Below are positions 1 to 8,797 of a stretch of 33,448 bases of DNA, in pieces. Both the position numbers and the translations under genes were made by a program. The DNA lies in assembly GCA_022447025.1 (NCBI GenBank), contig JAKUUL010000009.1:1-33448 (forward strand). Reading direction: 5' to 3'. Positions within the stretch are counted from its first letter, which is position 1. The number at the start of each line of letters is the position of its first letter. The notes below the pieces were generated by a model, which was given only the letters and a program-made list of their open reading frames with translations, did not search any database and had not been told where the DNA came from. The stretch is from SAR86 cluster bacterium (lineage in GTDB: Bacteria; Pseudomonadota; Gammaproteobacteria; Magnimaribacterales; Magnimaribacteraceae).

Positions 1-872
1 GTGGCATTGAACATGCTGTACTCCACTTACTTTATTCTAGATTCTTTTACAGGTGTCTTAGAGACTTAGGCTTAGTTGAAGGTTCGGAGCCATTTCTTAA
101 TCTATTGTGCCAAGGAATGGTCCTTAAGGATGGATCAAAAATGTCTAAATCTAAAGGGAATATTGTAGATCCAAATGAGGTAATAGAGCTTTATGGAGCC
201 GATACTCTAAGGCTATTTGTAATGTTTGTTGCCCCTCCTGATCAGTCTTTTGAGTGGTCTGATCAAGGATTACAAGGAGCTTCTAGATATTTAAATAGAT
301 TGTGGAAACTAGTCCAAGAGCATATAGATTCAGAATCAAAAAAAGAGTTAGATTTTAGTGACTCTAGTGAAAGCGTAACAACTTTAAGAAATAAAACACA
401 CCAAACCCTTTATAAGGTTAAAGATGACTTTTTAAGAAGACACTCGTTTAATACAGCCATAGCATCAATTATGGAATTAACGAATGCAATACCAAAAGAA
501 TTTTTATCTGTTAATGCAAAAGAATCCGAGAAGTCTGCTGTCAGAGAAGCTATAAATACGATTCTAATAAGTCTCTCTCCTATTACTCCACACATTACCC
601 ATGCTTTGTGGAATCAGCTTGGGAATCAAAACATAATTCTTGATGTTGAATGGCCTGAAGCAGATGAAAATCTGCTTGAAAAAAAGTCTATTGAAATAGC
701 TATTCAAATTAACGGCAAGCTTAGAGGACAAATTACAGTTGACGCTAATTTGTCCCAAATAGAAATAGAAAAAATAGCTAAAGAACAAGAAAACATAAGA
801 AAGTATATTGAGGGTAAAGACACCAAAAAAATAATTTATATTGATAAAAAATTATTGAATTTTGTAATTTAA
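1..872 (+). CDS. leuS: Leucyl-tRNA synthetase, C-terminal part (5' end outside window)
   Basis: This enzyme charges tRNA-Leu with leucine in the cytoplasm. The reading frame is open from the first bases (codons in phase with position 3) and begins with GIEHAVLHLLYSRFF, a conserved LeuRS stretch, so the gene is cut by the window edge. KMSKS, the class I ATP-binding loop, is encoded at 138-152. The leucine-specific insertion that E. coli has between LCQGMVL and KMSKS is absent; only a few residues separate them here. The anticodon-binding helical domain follows (FNTAIASIMEL, SPITPHITHALW), then the C-terminal tRNA-binding domain (VQINGKLRG-like at about 700-730). The TTG at 105 is an internal leucine codon, not a start. 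The gene ends 5 bp before lptE, so leuS-lptE-holA look like one transcript. Confidence 0.97.
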   Translation, partial: GIEHAVLHLLYSRFFYRCLRDLGLVEGSEPFLNLLCQGMVLKDGSKMSKSKGNIVDPNEVIELYGADTLRLFVMFVAPPDQSFEWSDQGLQGASRYLNRLWKLVQEHIDSESKKELDFSDSSESVTTLRNKTHQTLYKVKDDFLRRHSFNTAIASIMELTNAIPKEFLSVNAKESEKSAVREAINTILISLSPITPHITHALWNQLGNQNIILDVEWPEADENLLEKKSIEIAIQINGKLRGQITVDANLSQIEIEKIAKEQENIRKYIEGKDTKKIIYIDKKLLNFVI

Positions 873-877
873 GAAAA

Positions 878-1387
878 GTGATAATAGCCTTAAAAAAAAC
901 CTTAGTATTTTTAATCATTAGCTTCTTTCTAGTTGGCTGTGATTACAAACTTAGAAGTTCATATCAGGGTCTAAATGATTTGGTTGTTAACATCTATTTT
1001 GAGGAAAACATCATGAATCAGGATTTTGTCAGTGTCCTTCAAAGACAATCTGGTTTAAAAAAGTTACACCTGAATAAAGAAGCAGAAGACTCTGATCTAG
1101 AGATAAAGATTCTAGAGCATACAATTACTAGATTTTCATCTGCATTAGGGGCTGGGGCCCGAACTAAAGAGGCACGTATGGAATACCATTTAAAAATACG
1201 TTTAACACCAGCGGGAAAGAAAGATAATTTTTTGCTGGAATTTAAGGATAACAGTTATTATTCTTTTGACGAATCACGAATTTTAGCTATTGAAGAAGTG
1301 GAAAATAGACTTAAAGAGAACTTTTTTAAAAATGCCTTAAAAAGGATCAATTTTTCCTTGCTTAACCTTTTAAATGAAACTAACTGA
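878..1387 (+). CDS. lptE: LPS-assembly lipoprotein LptE
   Basis: LptE is the outer-membrane lipoprotein that plugs the LptD barrel and helps insert lipopolysaccharide into the outer leaflet. The 169-residue product starts with GTG and has a lipoprotein signal peptide ending in the lipobox LVGC, with lipidated Cys21. The region after the Cys follows the LptE pattern: a short beta-strand start (DYKLRSSY), the middle strand segment around EARMEYHLKIRL, and a C-terminal helix. Sequence identity in this family is low, so the call rests on lipobox, length and the position between leuS and holA, which is standard in gammaproteobacteria. Its end overlaps holA by 14 bp, which suggests translational coupling. 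Confidence 0.9.
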   Translation: MIIALKKTLVFLIISFFLVGCDYKLRSSYQGLNDLVVNIYFEENIMNQDFVSVLQRQSGLKKLHLNKEAEDSDLEIKILEHTITRFSSALGAGARTKEARMEYHLKIRLTPAGKKDNFLLEFKDNSYYSFDESRILAIEEVENRLKENFFKNALKRINFSLLNLLNETN

Positions 1388-2345
1388 AGACAGGCTTAAC
1401 GATGTCTTAAAAGAATCCCTGGATAATATCTATGTAATCCTTGCAGATGAATCCATCCTAATAGAAGAAAACTTAGAAAAAATTTATGCCAAAGCTAAAC
1501 AGGAAGGCTTTACCGAAAAAAATACTCACATAATAGACTCCCAAAACGACTGGACATTCCTATCTTCTAATTCTGATAACTTAGATCTTTTTGGATCAAA
1601 AAAAATCTTAGAGGTTAAGCTGCTGGGACAGGGTCCGGGTGTTAAGGGAGCAAATTCTTTAAAAGACTATTCAAAAAGTCCGGACCCAAATACATTGCTA
1701 GTTTTAATTGGAGAAGGTCTAGAAAGAAAAAGTATTTCCTCAGCTTGGGTAAAAGCTTTAGAAAAAGTAGGAACTTTAATTTCCATTGCACCCCTTTCTT
1801 CCAGTTCTTTAAAAGTCTGGATTAAAAATAAAGAAAAAGAACTGAATATTGAGATTAAGCAAGAAGCCTTACAATTATTGATAGAAAAAACTGAAGGGAA
1901 CTTGATGGCTACTTTGCAAGAAATAAGGAAATTATCCTTGGTCTATCCTTCTGAAAAAATAGATCTAGATAAAATGAAAAAAAGCATCACAGGCTCATCT
2001 AAATATACAATTTTTGATTTCTCAAATGCTTTTGTTTCTAGAAATACATCAAAAGCAATTCAAGTCTTGGAGTCACTTAAGGTAGAAGGAACACCTGAAA
2101 CGCTTATTATTTGGGCATTGACAAGAGAACTGAATAACTTATTTAAAGTATCAAAATCAGGTTCTACCAAAGGAATCTGGGGGCCTAGGAACTATTTAGA
2201 TTCTCTTGCAAAAACCTCTAAGGAGGTAGATAGATATAAAATTCTAAAAGCTTATAAAAGAATAGCTTTCATCGATTCTTGTATAAAAGGATTCAATAAG
2301 CAGAACCCGTGGCTTGGTATAAGAGAACTTACTCTTACTTTTTAA
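1374..2345 (+). CDS. holA: DNA polymerase III delta subunit
   Basis: The delta subunit opens the sliding-clamp ring within the clamp-loader complex. The product is 323 residues, close to the E. coli protein (343). It has the expected AAA+-like fold without a functional Walker A motif: LFGSKKILEVKLL near residue 80, a TLLVLIGEG strand, then a C-terminal helical collar domain with FDFSNAFVSRN and WALTRELNNL. The ATG overlaps the end of lptE by 14 bp. The TAA stop overlaps the stop of the convergent transaminase gene by 4 bp (shared TTAA at 2342-2345), and an inverted repeat covers this junction. Confidence 0.93.
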   Translation: MKLTEDRLNDVLKESLDNIYVILADESILIEENLEKIYAKAKQEGFTEKNTHIIDSQNDWTFLSSNSDNLDLFGSKKILEVKLLGQGPGVKGANSLKDYSKSPDPNTLLVLIGEGLERKSISSAWVKALEKVGTLISIAPLSSSSLKVWIKNKEKELNIEIKQEALQLLIEKTEGNLMATLQEIRKLSLVYPSEKIDLDKMKKSITGSSKYTIFDFSNAFVSRNTSKAIQVLESLKVEGTPETLIIWALTRELNNLFKVSKSGSTKGIWGPRNYLDSLAKTSKEVDRYKILKAYKRIAFIDSCIKGFNKQNPWLGIRELTLTF

Positions 2346-2363
2346 GCCAGGCTAAAGTAAGAG
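2332..2363. terminator. Inverted repeat over the convergent holA/dat stop codons
   Basis: CTCTTACTTT at 2332-2341 is perfectly complementary to AAAGTAAGAG at 2354-2363 (10 bp). Inside lies a second short stem, AGC/GCT at 2345-2347 and 2351-2353, with loop CAG and a 3-nt bulge (TTA). The hairpin could form in both transcripts because the genes converge here. No T-tract follows on either strand, so it may be a bidirectional 3'-end or mRNA-stability element rather than a standard intrinsic terminator. Confidence 0.5.
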
Positions 2364-3190
2364 GTTAAAAGCTCATGCCACAAACTATCTTTATAAGACT
2401 TTTTTATATCTAGCTCCCTTCCATCAATCTTAGTTACTGGTTGTATTTCTTGAGTGGAACTCGTTACCCATACCTCTTCAGCTTTATATATATCCTCTAA
2501 TTTTAAGACCCTTTCCTGTACTTCAATTCCTTTGTTATTAAGCAAAGAAATAACATGTTTTCTGGTTATGCCAGAAAGTATTTGATTTGATTCAGGAGTA
2601 GTAATGACTTGATTATCGAAAACAGCAAAAACATTACTTGCAGCACCTTCGGTTACTTCTCCATTGGTACAAAATATCACTCCATCCTTTCCTTCTAGAT
2701 TAGCTTCATTCATAGCCATGATGTTTGAAAGTAAAGTAACTGCCTTGATATCACACCTATTCCATCTTGGATCTTCTAGAGTTTTAACCTCTAATCCTTT
2801 TCTTTCTGGGTCCAATCTGTAAGGATTAACTTTAAGCTCTGAGGAAGTAATAAACAAAGTGGGTTGAACTTTGGGGTCAGGAATATGGTTTCTAATTGAA
2901 TCTTCACCCCTAGTTACCTGCACGTATACCGACTGATTGCTAAAAGTATTTTTTTTAACTAACTCATGAATGATTCCCGGAATATCATTCCATTTTTGGG
3001 GATTTTTAATGCCAGTAGAATTCAAAGAACGGCCTAATCTGCCAAGGTGGTCTTCGAGAAGAAAAGGTTTCTCTTCATACACTGGAATAACTTCATAAAC
3101 CCCATCTCCAAACAAGAAACCTCGATCAAATGGAGAAATTTTTACTTCTTCTCTTCTTAAAAACTCTTTATTTAAATAGGTCCAAGTCAT
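2342..3190 (-). CDS. dat: Class IV PLP transaminase, D-amino acid (D-alanine) transaminase type
   Basis: This predicted pyridoxal-phosphate enzyme exchanges amino groups between D-amino acids (D-Ala, D-Glu) and 2-oxo acids, supplying or recycling D-amino acids for peptidoglycan. It has 282 residues, normal for the family. The PLP lysine is Lys149 (RCDIKAVTLL) and Glu181 lies in GEVTEGAASNVF, the cofactor-binding glutamate region. The RNH triplet (Arg100, His102) matches the carboxylate-binding RxH of canonical D-amino acid transaminases and argues against the branched-chain enzyme IlvE. It is the last gene of the minus-strand operon, 8 bp after dacA, a D-alanyl-D-alanine carboxypeptidase, which fits a role with released D-Ala. 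Branched-chain or aminodeoxychorismate activity cannot be excluded. Confidence 0.85.
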   Translation of the reverse strand: MTWTYLNKEFLRREEVKISPFDRGFLFGDGVYEVIPVYEEKPFLLEDHLGRLGRSLNSTGIKNPQKWNDIPGIIHELVKKNTFSNQSVYVQVTRGEDSIRNHIPDPKVQPTLFITSSELKVNPYRLDPERKGLEVKTLEDPRWNRCDIKAVTLLSNIMAMNEANLEGKDGVIFCTNGEVTEGAASNVFAVFDNQVITTPESNQILSGITRKHVISLLNNKGIEVQERVLKLEDIYKAEEVWVTSSTQEIQPVTKIDGRELDIKKSYKDSLWHELLTSYFSLA

Positions 3191-3198
3191 AATGAAAG

Positions 3199-4356
3199 TT
3201 ATTCTTCTTCCATTAGGAACCTATAGACTAATAACTTGATATTAGACCAAGCTCTTCCAAATAAACCTAGGCTACTTACTTTATTAACGGTGACCAGATC
3301 TATAGATCCAACCTCCTCTTCTCCTAGCTTAAAAATCATTTTTCCAACTATTTCATCTTCTAAGATTGGAGCTTGAAGATAATCATTTAAAGATATAAAA
3401 GACTCTATCTTCTTGAAGTCCCTCAAAGGAAGAGTTAGATAGAAGTCCCCTATAGGTGCTATAGCTACTTTCTCAACCTCACCACCCCACACTTGTTCTT
3501 CTTTAATATTCTGTCCTTTGTTTACAAGTTTTTTGGTCCTAAAGTATCTGAAACCATAATCAAGCAACCTTCTGTTGTCAGTAAGTCTGCTTTTTTCTGA
3601 ATTACTTTTTAGGGTTACAGCAATTAGTCTTGTTTGTTCTCTTACACCAGAAGAAACTAAGCAAAATCCTGCTGACTCGGTGTGTCCAGTTTTTAATCCG
3701 TCTATTGAATCATCTTGCCAGAGAAGAGCATTGCGGTTTCTTTGACGAATATTGTTGTAGGTAAACCATTTTTCTTTATAAAGCGAGTAATGTTCAGGAA
3801 AATCTTTTATTAAAAGCATTGATAGTTTTGCTATATCTTGAGCTGAAGAATAATGTTCAGGATGAGGCCATCCAGAGGGGTTAACAAAACTGGTATTTGT
3901 TAATTCCATTCTATTGGCATAACGCATCATAAGATCTACAAAGTTATCCTCTGAACCAGCAACATGTTCAGCTATAGCACAAGTAGCATCATTGCCAGAC
4001 TGTATTACCATACCTTTTATTAAATCTAGAAGAGATACTCTCGAACTTTCTTCAATAAACATTCTAGAGCCTTTCTTTCTCCAACAATTCTCACTTATCA
4101 AAACCTGATCATCTAGACTAAGGAATCCATCTTGGATTTGATCAGAAACGATATACCCTGTCATAATTTTGGTAATACTTGCCGGTTCAATCTTTTCATC
4201 TGCATTCAACTTAGCTAATACTCGATTTGTATTTGAATCTATCAAGATATAGTTTTCTGAACTAAGTGAAGGCGGGTCGGGTATAAAACTTTCATTTCCA
4301 AACATAAATATCGGAAAGAAAAGACTGAGAACGAAATAATATACTTTTTTTAACAT
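3199..4356 (-). CDS. dacA: D-alanyl-D-alanine carboxypeptidase (PBP5/6 family)
   Basis: This low-molecular-mass penicillin-binding protein removes the terminal D-Ala from peptidoglycan stem peptides in the periplasm. The 385-residue product has an N-terminal signal peptide (residues 1 to about 20) and all three active-site motifs: Ser60-Ile-Thr-Lys63, Ser120-Gly-Asn122 and Lys222-Thr-Gly224 (DGLKTGHTESAG). A C-terminal beta-rich domain follows. It ends in an amphipathic helix (about residues 365-382) of the kind that anchors PBP5 to the outer face of the inner membrane. It sits 9 bp downstream of mltB and 8 bp upstream of the transaminase. ATG at 4354-4356 is the natural start because it directly precedes the signal peptide. 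Confidence 0.96.
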   Translation of the reverse strand: MLKKVYYFVLSLFFPIFMFGNESFIPDPPSLSSENYILIDSNTNRVLAKLNADEKIEPASITKIMTGYIVSDQIQDGFLSLDDQVLISENCWRKKGSRMFIEESSRVSLLDLIKGMVIQSGNDATCAIAEHVAGSEDNFVDLMMRYANRMELTNTSFVNPSGWPHPEHYSSAQDIAKLSMLLIKDFPEHYSLYKEKWFTYNNIRQRNRNALLWQDDSIDGLKTGHTESAGFCLVSSGVREQTRLIAVTLKSNSEKSRLTDNRRLLDYGFRYFRTKKLVNKGQNIKEEQVWGGEVEKVAIAPIGDFYLTLPLRDFKKIESFISLNDYLQAPILEDEIVGKMIFKLGEEEVGSIDLVTVNKVSSLGLFGRAWSNIKLLVYRFLMEEE

Positions 4357-4365
4357 TTCTCTGTA

Positions 4366-5349
4366 TTAGAAGAATTCAGCTAAAGATTCACTAAACTCAT
4401 AAACTGCCATAATGTATAGCTTGCTTCTATTATATCTTGATATAGCTTGATAATTTTTTAAACCTAACCAATATTCATAGCCCTTTTCTATCTCTAACTC
4501 TATAGGAATAACACGCAATTGATTCTGTAATTTTTCTACTGGTGTAATACCAAAAGACTTCAAATCTGAAACCTTAATGTAAGGTTTAAAGGATGATTTA
4601 AGCTCAGGCCTTTCACCACTATGTGTTGCTTTTAATACAATTTTTGTATTTGGTTCCCATTTACCTTTTTTATTTAAAAAGTTAGCTACACTTCCTATAG
4701 CATCAACAGGATTATTTAAAATATCTCTTTTCCCATCAAAATCAAAATCAACAGCATAGTTTCTATAGCTATCAGGCATAAATTGTCCAAATCCCATAGC
4801 TCCTGCTATAGAACCTTTAATGTTAGAAGGATCCCAGTTTTCCTCTTCGGCAAGTAAGAGGAACTCTTCCAGTTGAACTTTAAAAAATTTAGCTCTCCTA
4901 GGATAATCGAAAGACAAAGTGCTCAGTGAATCTAAAACCCTAATATTCCCTGTAATTTTTCCGTACCTTGTTTCTATGCCAATAATAGAAGCTATTATTG
5001 ATGCTGGAACTCCATAGATATCTTCAGCACGCTTTAAATCCTTTTTATATTCACTAATAAACTGCTTTCCTGAATCTACTCTCTCATCGGTAACCATCAT
5101 GTTCTTATAACTTGACCAAGTCATTGTGCCTTCTGGTTGCCTATTCATTATTCGAACAACACGTTCTTGAAAATTGACACTAGAAAATAATTCTTTCAGT
5201 TCTTCTTTATCTAGCCCATGCTTGTTGTGCATCATTTCAATAAAATCAATTACATCAGGTCTATTTTGATAAGGGATAGACTCATCAGCTTTTATCTCAA
5301 AAGTAAGAGTTGTGCTTACGATTAACAGAAATATTGATAAATGCTTCAT
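4366..5349 (-). CDS. mltB: Lytic murein transglycosylase B
   Basis: MltB cleaves the MurNAc-GlcNAc bond of peptidoglycan and forms 1,6-anhydromuramic ends. Starting from the ATG at 5349 the product has 327 residues. The catalytic glutamate is Glu126 in SIIGIETRYGK, and GAMGFGQFMPDSY (183-195) is the second family signature. The N-terminus (MKHLSIFLLIVSTTL) is a signal peptide; no lipobox is visible, so it may be soluble like SltB rather than a lipoprotein. A longer frame starting at TTG 5361 would overlap rodA; I prefer the ATG, which gives a cleaner signal peptide and starts 5 bp after the rodA stop. The same neighbour order (rodA then mltB then dacA) is common in Pseudomonas-type gammaproteobacteria. 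Confidence 0.93.
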   Translation of the reverse strand: MKHLSIFLLIVSTTLTFEIKADESIPYQNRPDVIDFIEMMHNKHGLDKEELKELFSSVNFQERVVRIMNRQPEGTMTWSSYKNMMVTDERVDSGKQFISEYKKDLKRAEDIYGVPASIIASIIGIETRYGKITGNIRVLDSLSTLSFDYPRRAKFFKVQLEEFLLLAEEENWDPSNIKGSIAGAMGFGQFMPDSYRNYAVDFDFDGKRDILNNPVDAIGSVANFLNKKGKWEPNTKIVLKATHSGERPELKSSFKPYIKVSDLKSFGITPVEKLQNQLRVIPIELEIEKGYEYWLGLKNYQAISRYNRSKLYIMAVYEFSESLAEFF

Positions 5350-5354
5350 ATTTT

Positions 5355-6482
5355 TTACCAAGTTTGTCTTCTTTTCATTGATAAAACAAACCCAAAAGCA
5401 ACTAAATGAATAAGGATCGAGGTGCCCCCTTGACTAATAAGTGGTAGAGGTACACCTACAACTGGGAGCGTTCCAACAGTCATTGATACATTAATCCATA
5501 TGTAAATTAAAAAGATAAACCCAATAGAAGTAGCTGCTAATCTAGAAAACTCTGTAGAAGAATTAAGGGCAATTTTAAAGACTCTATAAAGAATTATTCC
5601 ATATAACATCAAGAGCAAGAAAATCCCTAAAAACCCAAACTCTTCTCCTATTACTGAAAAAATAAAATCCGAATGGCTTTCAGGAATAAAATCTAACTGA
5701 CTTTGAGTTCCATTTAAGTAACCCTTTCCCCAAAATCCACCTGATCCTATAGCTGTTTTAGATTGAGAGATATTCCATCCAGCACCAAGTAAATCAGACT
5801 CTGGATTAAATAAGGTAATTACCCTCTGTTGCATATATGGAGTAAGGCTAGCCCAAAGGAATGGAGAAGAGATTATCACCACCATTATTAAAATTATTAA
5901 GATTAGCAAGGGGAATCCTGCTAAAAAAACTGGAATACAACCTGATGCCAGTACTATTAATGCAGTACCTAAGTCTGGTTGTTTAAAAATAAGAAAGCTG
6001 CTGCTTAAAATTGCTACCAGTACAACAACCCAGTCTTTTATTGTGTTCCTTTTCTGATTTCTAGTTAAATAAGAAGCTGCTGCTAAAGGCAATAGAAGTC
6101 TAATAACTTCAGAGGGTTGAAAACTTATAAAACCCAAATCAATCCAACGGTCTGTTTTATATCCCTCAGCAGGAAATAATAAAACCCACACTAAAAGTAT
6201 TAATCCGAACCAAAAGAGATGCATAAAGAAACTCTTATAAACGCTCTGATCTAACCTAGAGATAAAAAACATTAGAAATAGACCGATGGCTACATAAATG
6301 GATTGCTTCATAACCATAACTACAGTTTGCCCACTTGCACTAAAAAGAACGAAAAGACCAAAAATTAGAATAGTTAGCAATGAGAAAACTAAAATTGGGT
6401 CTATTAATAGTTTTGATAAAGTAAACTTTCTTGTTCCAAAAGAGGTGTTTAGCTGATAATCAAGGGGCGCTTTATTGGACAT
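5355..6482 (-). CDS. rodA: Rod-shape SEDS peptidoglycan glycosyltransferase RodA
   Basis: RodA polymerises glycan strands from lipid II during sidewall growth, in complex with PBP2. The 375-residue protein is strongly hydrophobic with about ten membrane segments. Conserved SEDS features are visible: RWIDLGFISFQPSE (112-125), the WNISQSKTAIGSGG region (236-249) and the catalytic-loop aspartate Asp272 in HSDFIFSVIGEE, equivalent to Asp262 of E. coli RodA. The C-terminal signature is LPLISQGGTS (346-355). The N-terminus is about 25 residues and cytoplasmic. Its ATG directly follows the mrdA stop (TAAATG), so the two partner enzymes are translationally linked. Confidence 0.97.
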   Translation of the reverse strand: MSNKAPLDYQLNTSFGTRKFTLSKLLIDPILVFSLLTILIFGLFVLFSASGQTVVMVMKQSIYVAIGLFLMFFISRLDQSVYKSFFMHLFWFGLILLVWVLLFPAEGYKTDRWIDLGFISFQPSEVIRLLLPLAAASYLTRNQKRNTIKDWVVVLVAILSSSFLIFKQPDLGTALIVLASGCIPVFLAGFPLLILIILIMVVIISSPFLWASLTPYMQQRVITLFNPESDLLGAGWNISQSKTAIGSGGFWGKGYLNGTQSQLDFIPESHSDFIFSVIGEEFGFLGIFLLLMLYGIILYRVFKIALNSSTEFSRLAATSIGFIFLIYIWINVSMTVGTLPVVGVPLPLISQGGTSILIHLVAFGFVLSMKRRQTW

Positions 6483-8327
6483 TTAATTATTCTTTGACAA
6501 GTACTTATCAATTAATCTTTGAGCGATAGGAGCAGCAATAGCACTCCCAGATTCTCCGTTTTCTACTATCACAACTACAGTTAGTTTGGGTTCAGGGATA
6601 GGACCATATCCCACAAATAAAGCATGATCTCTATTACTCACTTCTTGTCTTATGTCTTCATACTCTTCTTTTACTGTGAGCTCCTCATCAGTAAGACTTT
6701 TGATTTGAGCTGTTCCTGTTTTTCCAGCAATTTTATTCTTTGCTATTTCATTTAAATTGAACGCCGTTCCTCTCCAGTCGGAAATAACTGAAACCATAGA
6801 ACTTTCTAATTTTTCCCAGTCAGATTCTTTAATTGAATCAATTTCTAGAAAAATTTCTTTTTCTATTAAGTCTTCATTTACCTTAGCTACTACCTTGGGT
6901 TTATAAATCTTTCCTCTTGTAGCGATTGAAGATACAGCTAAGGCAAGTTGCAAAGGTGTGCTAGAAATGTAACCTTGGCCTATACCCATATTTACTGTAT
7001 CTCCTACAAACCAAGATTCTCCTATTGCTCCTAATTTCCATTTTCTATCAGGTAATATGCCTTCTGCTTCAGCATATAGATCTACTCCAGATTTAAGACC
7101 AAAACCAAATTCTTTTAAAAAGGTAGCTATACGATCAACTGTTAGCTGAGTGGCAAGTTGATAAAAGAAAACATCAGAAGATTCAATTATAGATTTCGCT
7201 AGATTTACTTGACCATGCCCCTCTTCTTTCCACCCCCTGTATTTTCTTCCTTCTTCATTTAATTGAAAGAAGCCCTCATCTTCGATTGTGGTATTCCAAT
7301 CTATCTCACCTTCTTTTAAACCAAGAAGACCTATAAAGGGTTTAATAGTTGAAGCAGGAGGATAACTCCCTGAAATAGCTCTATTAAAAAGAGGGCTTTC
7401 TAAATCATTGAAGATGATATCTAAATCACCTATCTCAGTTTTATTGAAAATATTAGGATTAAAGTCGGGACCACTAACTAGAGCTTTTATAAATCCAGTA
7501 TTAGGATCTAAGGCTACTATAGCTCCTTTTCTACCCGCTAACTCATTTCTAGCAAGTTCTTGTAGATCCTTATCTAAAGTAAGATAAATGTCGCTTCCTT
7601 TTTTAGGAATAACTCTTGTTAATTCTCTTATTTCCTTTCCATGAACATCAACTTCAATAGTCTTGTAACCCACGCCCCCTCTCATTTGTTCTTCATAAGA
7701 CTTTTCAACTCCCGATTTCCCTATTTGAAAAGAAAGAGGGTAAGAAAAATTAATACTATCTTCTATTTCTTCAAGGCTTATCTGCCCCACATAACCAAGA
7801 ACATGTGAAAAGATAGGCCCAGATAAATTAAAACGCATAAGTCTTGCTTCAATTGACAAACTTGGCCATCTATCGCTCTCTACAGAGAACCTTGCTATTT
7901 GTTGTTGAGATAAGTTTTCAGCAATAACTACCCTTTCATACTTAGATTTCTTATCAATAGATTTCTCTTTATAAGCTAACAGTTGTATTTCATTGATAAT
8001 AAGATTTTCCTTTAATTCTTTTAAGGTTTGCTCAATATCTTTTGTCTTAGAGGGCGATATTGTTAGGGCTTGAGAAACTATATTCTCAGTGACTATTTCA
8101 CCATTAGAAAGTTTTATTAATCCTCTAGAGGGATAAATGGGAACACGAACAATTCTGTTTTCATCTGAGATTGTCGTATATAGGCCTGAATCTAGAACAG
8201 TCAACTTAACTAACTGAAAAAGAGTAATAAACCCAAATAAGCCTACCAATACAAGCAAAAAGGTTGATCTGTTTGTAAGCTTAGTTTGAGCTTCTTTTTC
8301 TCTATCTAGATTCAAAAATTCTGACAT
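6483..8327 (-). CDS. mrdA: Penicillin-binding protein 2 (elongasome transpeptidase)
   Basis: PBP2 crosslinks new peptidoglycan during cell elongation and activates RodA. It has 614 residues, near the E. coli length of 633. A short cytoplasmic segment is followed by one membrane anchor (about 21-45), the pedestal/dimerisation region (60-240) and the transpeptidase domain. Active-site motifs are Ser326-Thr-Ile-Lys329 in PPASTIKPF, SSD (383-385) in the SxN position, and Lys536-Thr-Gly538 in AGKTGTAQ. Asp at the third position of SxN is usual in PBP2-type class B enzymes. It is located 2 bp after rlmH and directly abuts rodA. Confidence 0.97.
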   Translation of the reverse strand: MSEFLNLDREKEAQTKLTNRSTFLLVLVGLFGFITLFQLVKLTVLDSGLYTTISDENRIVRVPIYPSRGLIKLSNGEIVTENIVSQALTISPSKTKDIEQTLKELKENLIINEIQLLAYKEKSIDKKSKYERVVIAENLSQQQIARFSVESDRWPSLSIEARLMRFNLSGPIFSHVLGYVGQISLEEIEDSINFSYPLSFQIGKSGVEKSYEEQMRGGVGYKTIEVDVHGKEIRELTRVIPKKGSDIYLTLDKDLQELARNELAGRKGAIVALDPNTGFIKALVSGPDFNPNIFNKTEIGDLDIIFNDLESPLFNRAISGSYPPASTIKPFIGLLGLKEGEIDWNTTIEDEGFFQLNEEGRKYRGWKEEGHGQVNLAKSIIESSDVFFYQLATQLTVDRIATFLKEFGFGLKSGVDLYAEAEGILPDRKWKLGAIGESWFVGDTVNMGIGQGYISSTPLQLALAVSSIATRGKIYKPKVVAKVNEDLIEKEIFLEIDSIKESDWEKLESSMVSVISDWRGTAFNLNEIAKNKIAGKTGTAQIKSLTDEELTVKEEYEDIRQEVSNRDHALFVGYGPIPEPKLTVVVIVENGESGSAIAAPIAQRLIDKYLSKNN

Positions 8328-8329
8328 TT

Positions 8330-8797
8330 CTATTTGTGATAAGGATGATTCTTTTCAATTGACCAAACTCTATAAAGTTGTTCAATAAGAATAATAGGAA
8401 CTATTGAATGAGGAAATGTAAGAGGTGATAGTGACCAGATCTCATTGGATGAATTAAGACAATCTTCACTTAAACCTTCAGGACCTCCAATTAAAAAAGA
8501 TATATCTTTAGACGAGGTTACCCATTGATTAAATTTTTCTTTCAATTTTAAAGTAGTCCAACTCATGCCTTCTTTGTCTAGCGCAATGATAGTATTGTCT
8601 TTGTTAACAGATTTAAGGAGCTTTTTACCTTCCTCAAAAATTCTTTTCTTCTTACCAAGAGATCTAGTTTTACGATCTGGTTTGATACCAAGCCATTTAA
8701 TCTGTATTGACTGATCGAATCTCTGTTGATAATCCTCAAAAGCAGTTTTTGCCCATAAAGGTCTTTTGCTTTCTATTGCAATTATATGGAACTTCAT
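8330..8797 (-). CDS. rlmH: 23S rRNA pseudouridine-1915 N3-methyltransferase RlmH
   Basis: RlmH is a SPOUT methyltransferase that methylates pseudouridine 1915 in helix 69 of 23S rRNA on assembled 70S ribosomes. Starting at the ATG at 8797 the product is 155 residues, exactly the E. coli length. The SAM-binding trefoil knot shows as FLIGGPEGL (101-109) and the conserved C-terminus as LYRVWSI...NHPYHK. The ATG overlaps the rsfS stop as ATGA (8794-8797), the classic coupled arrangement, which decides against the longer frame from TTG 8818. Confidence 0.97.
   Translation of the reverse strand: MKFHIIAIESKRPLWAKTAFEDYQQRFDQSIQIKWLGIKPDRKTRSLGKKKRIFEEGKKLLKSVNKDNTIIALDKEGMSWTTLKLKEKFNQWVTSSKDISFLIGGPEGLSEDCLNSSNEIWSLSPLTFPHSIVPIILIEQLYRVWSIEKNHPYHK

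Noticed and set aside
5350-5361. Longer mltB from TTG 5361
   Set aside because: It overlaps rodA and adds charged residues before the signal peptide; ATG 5349 fits better.
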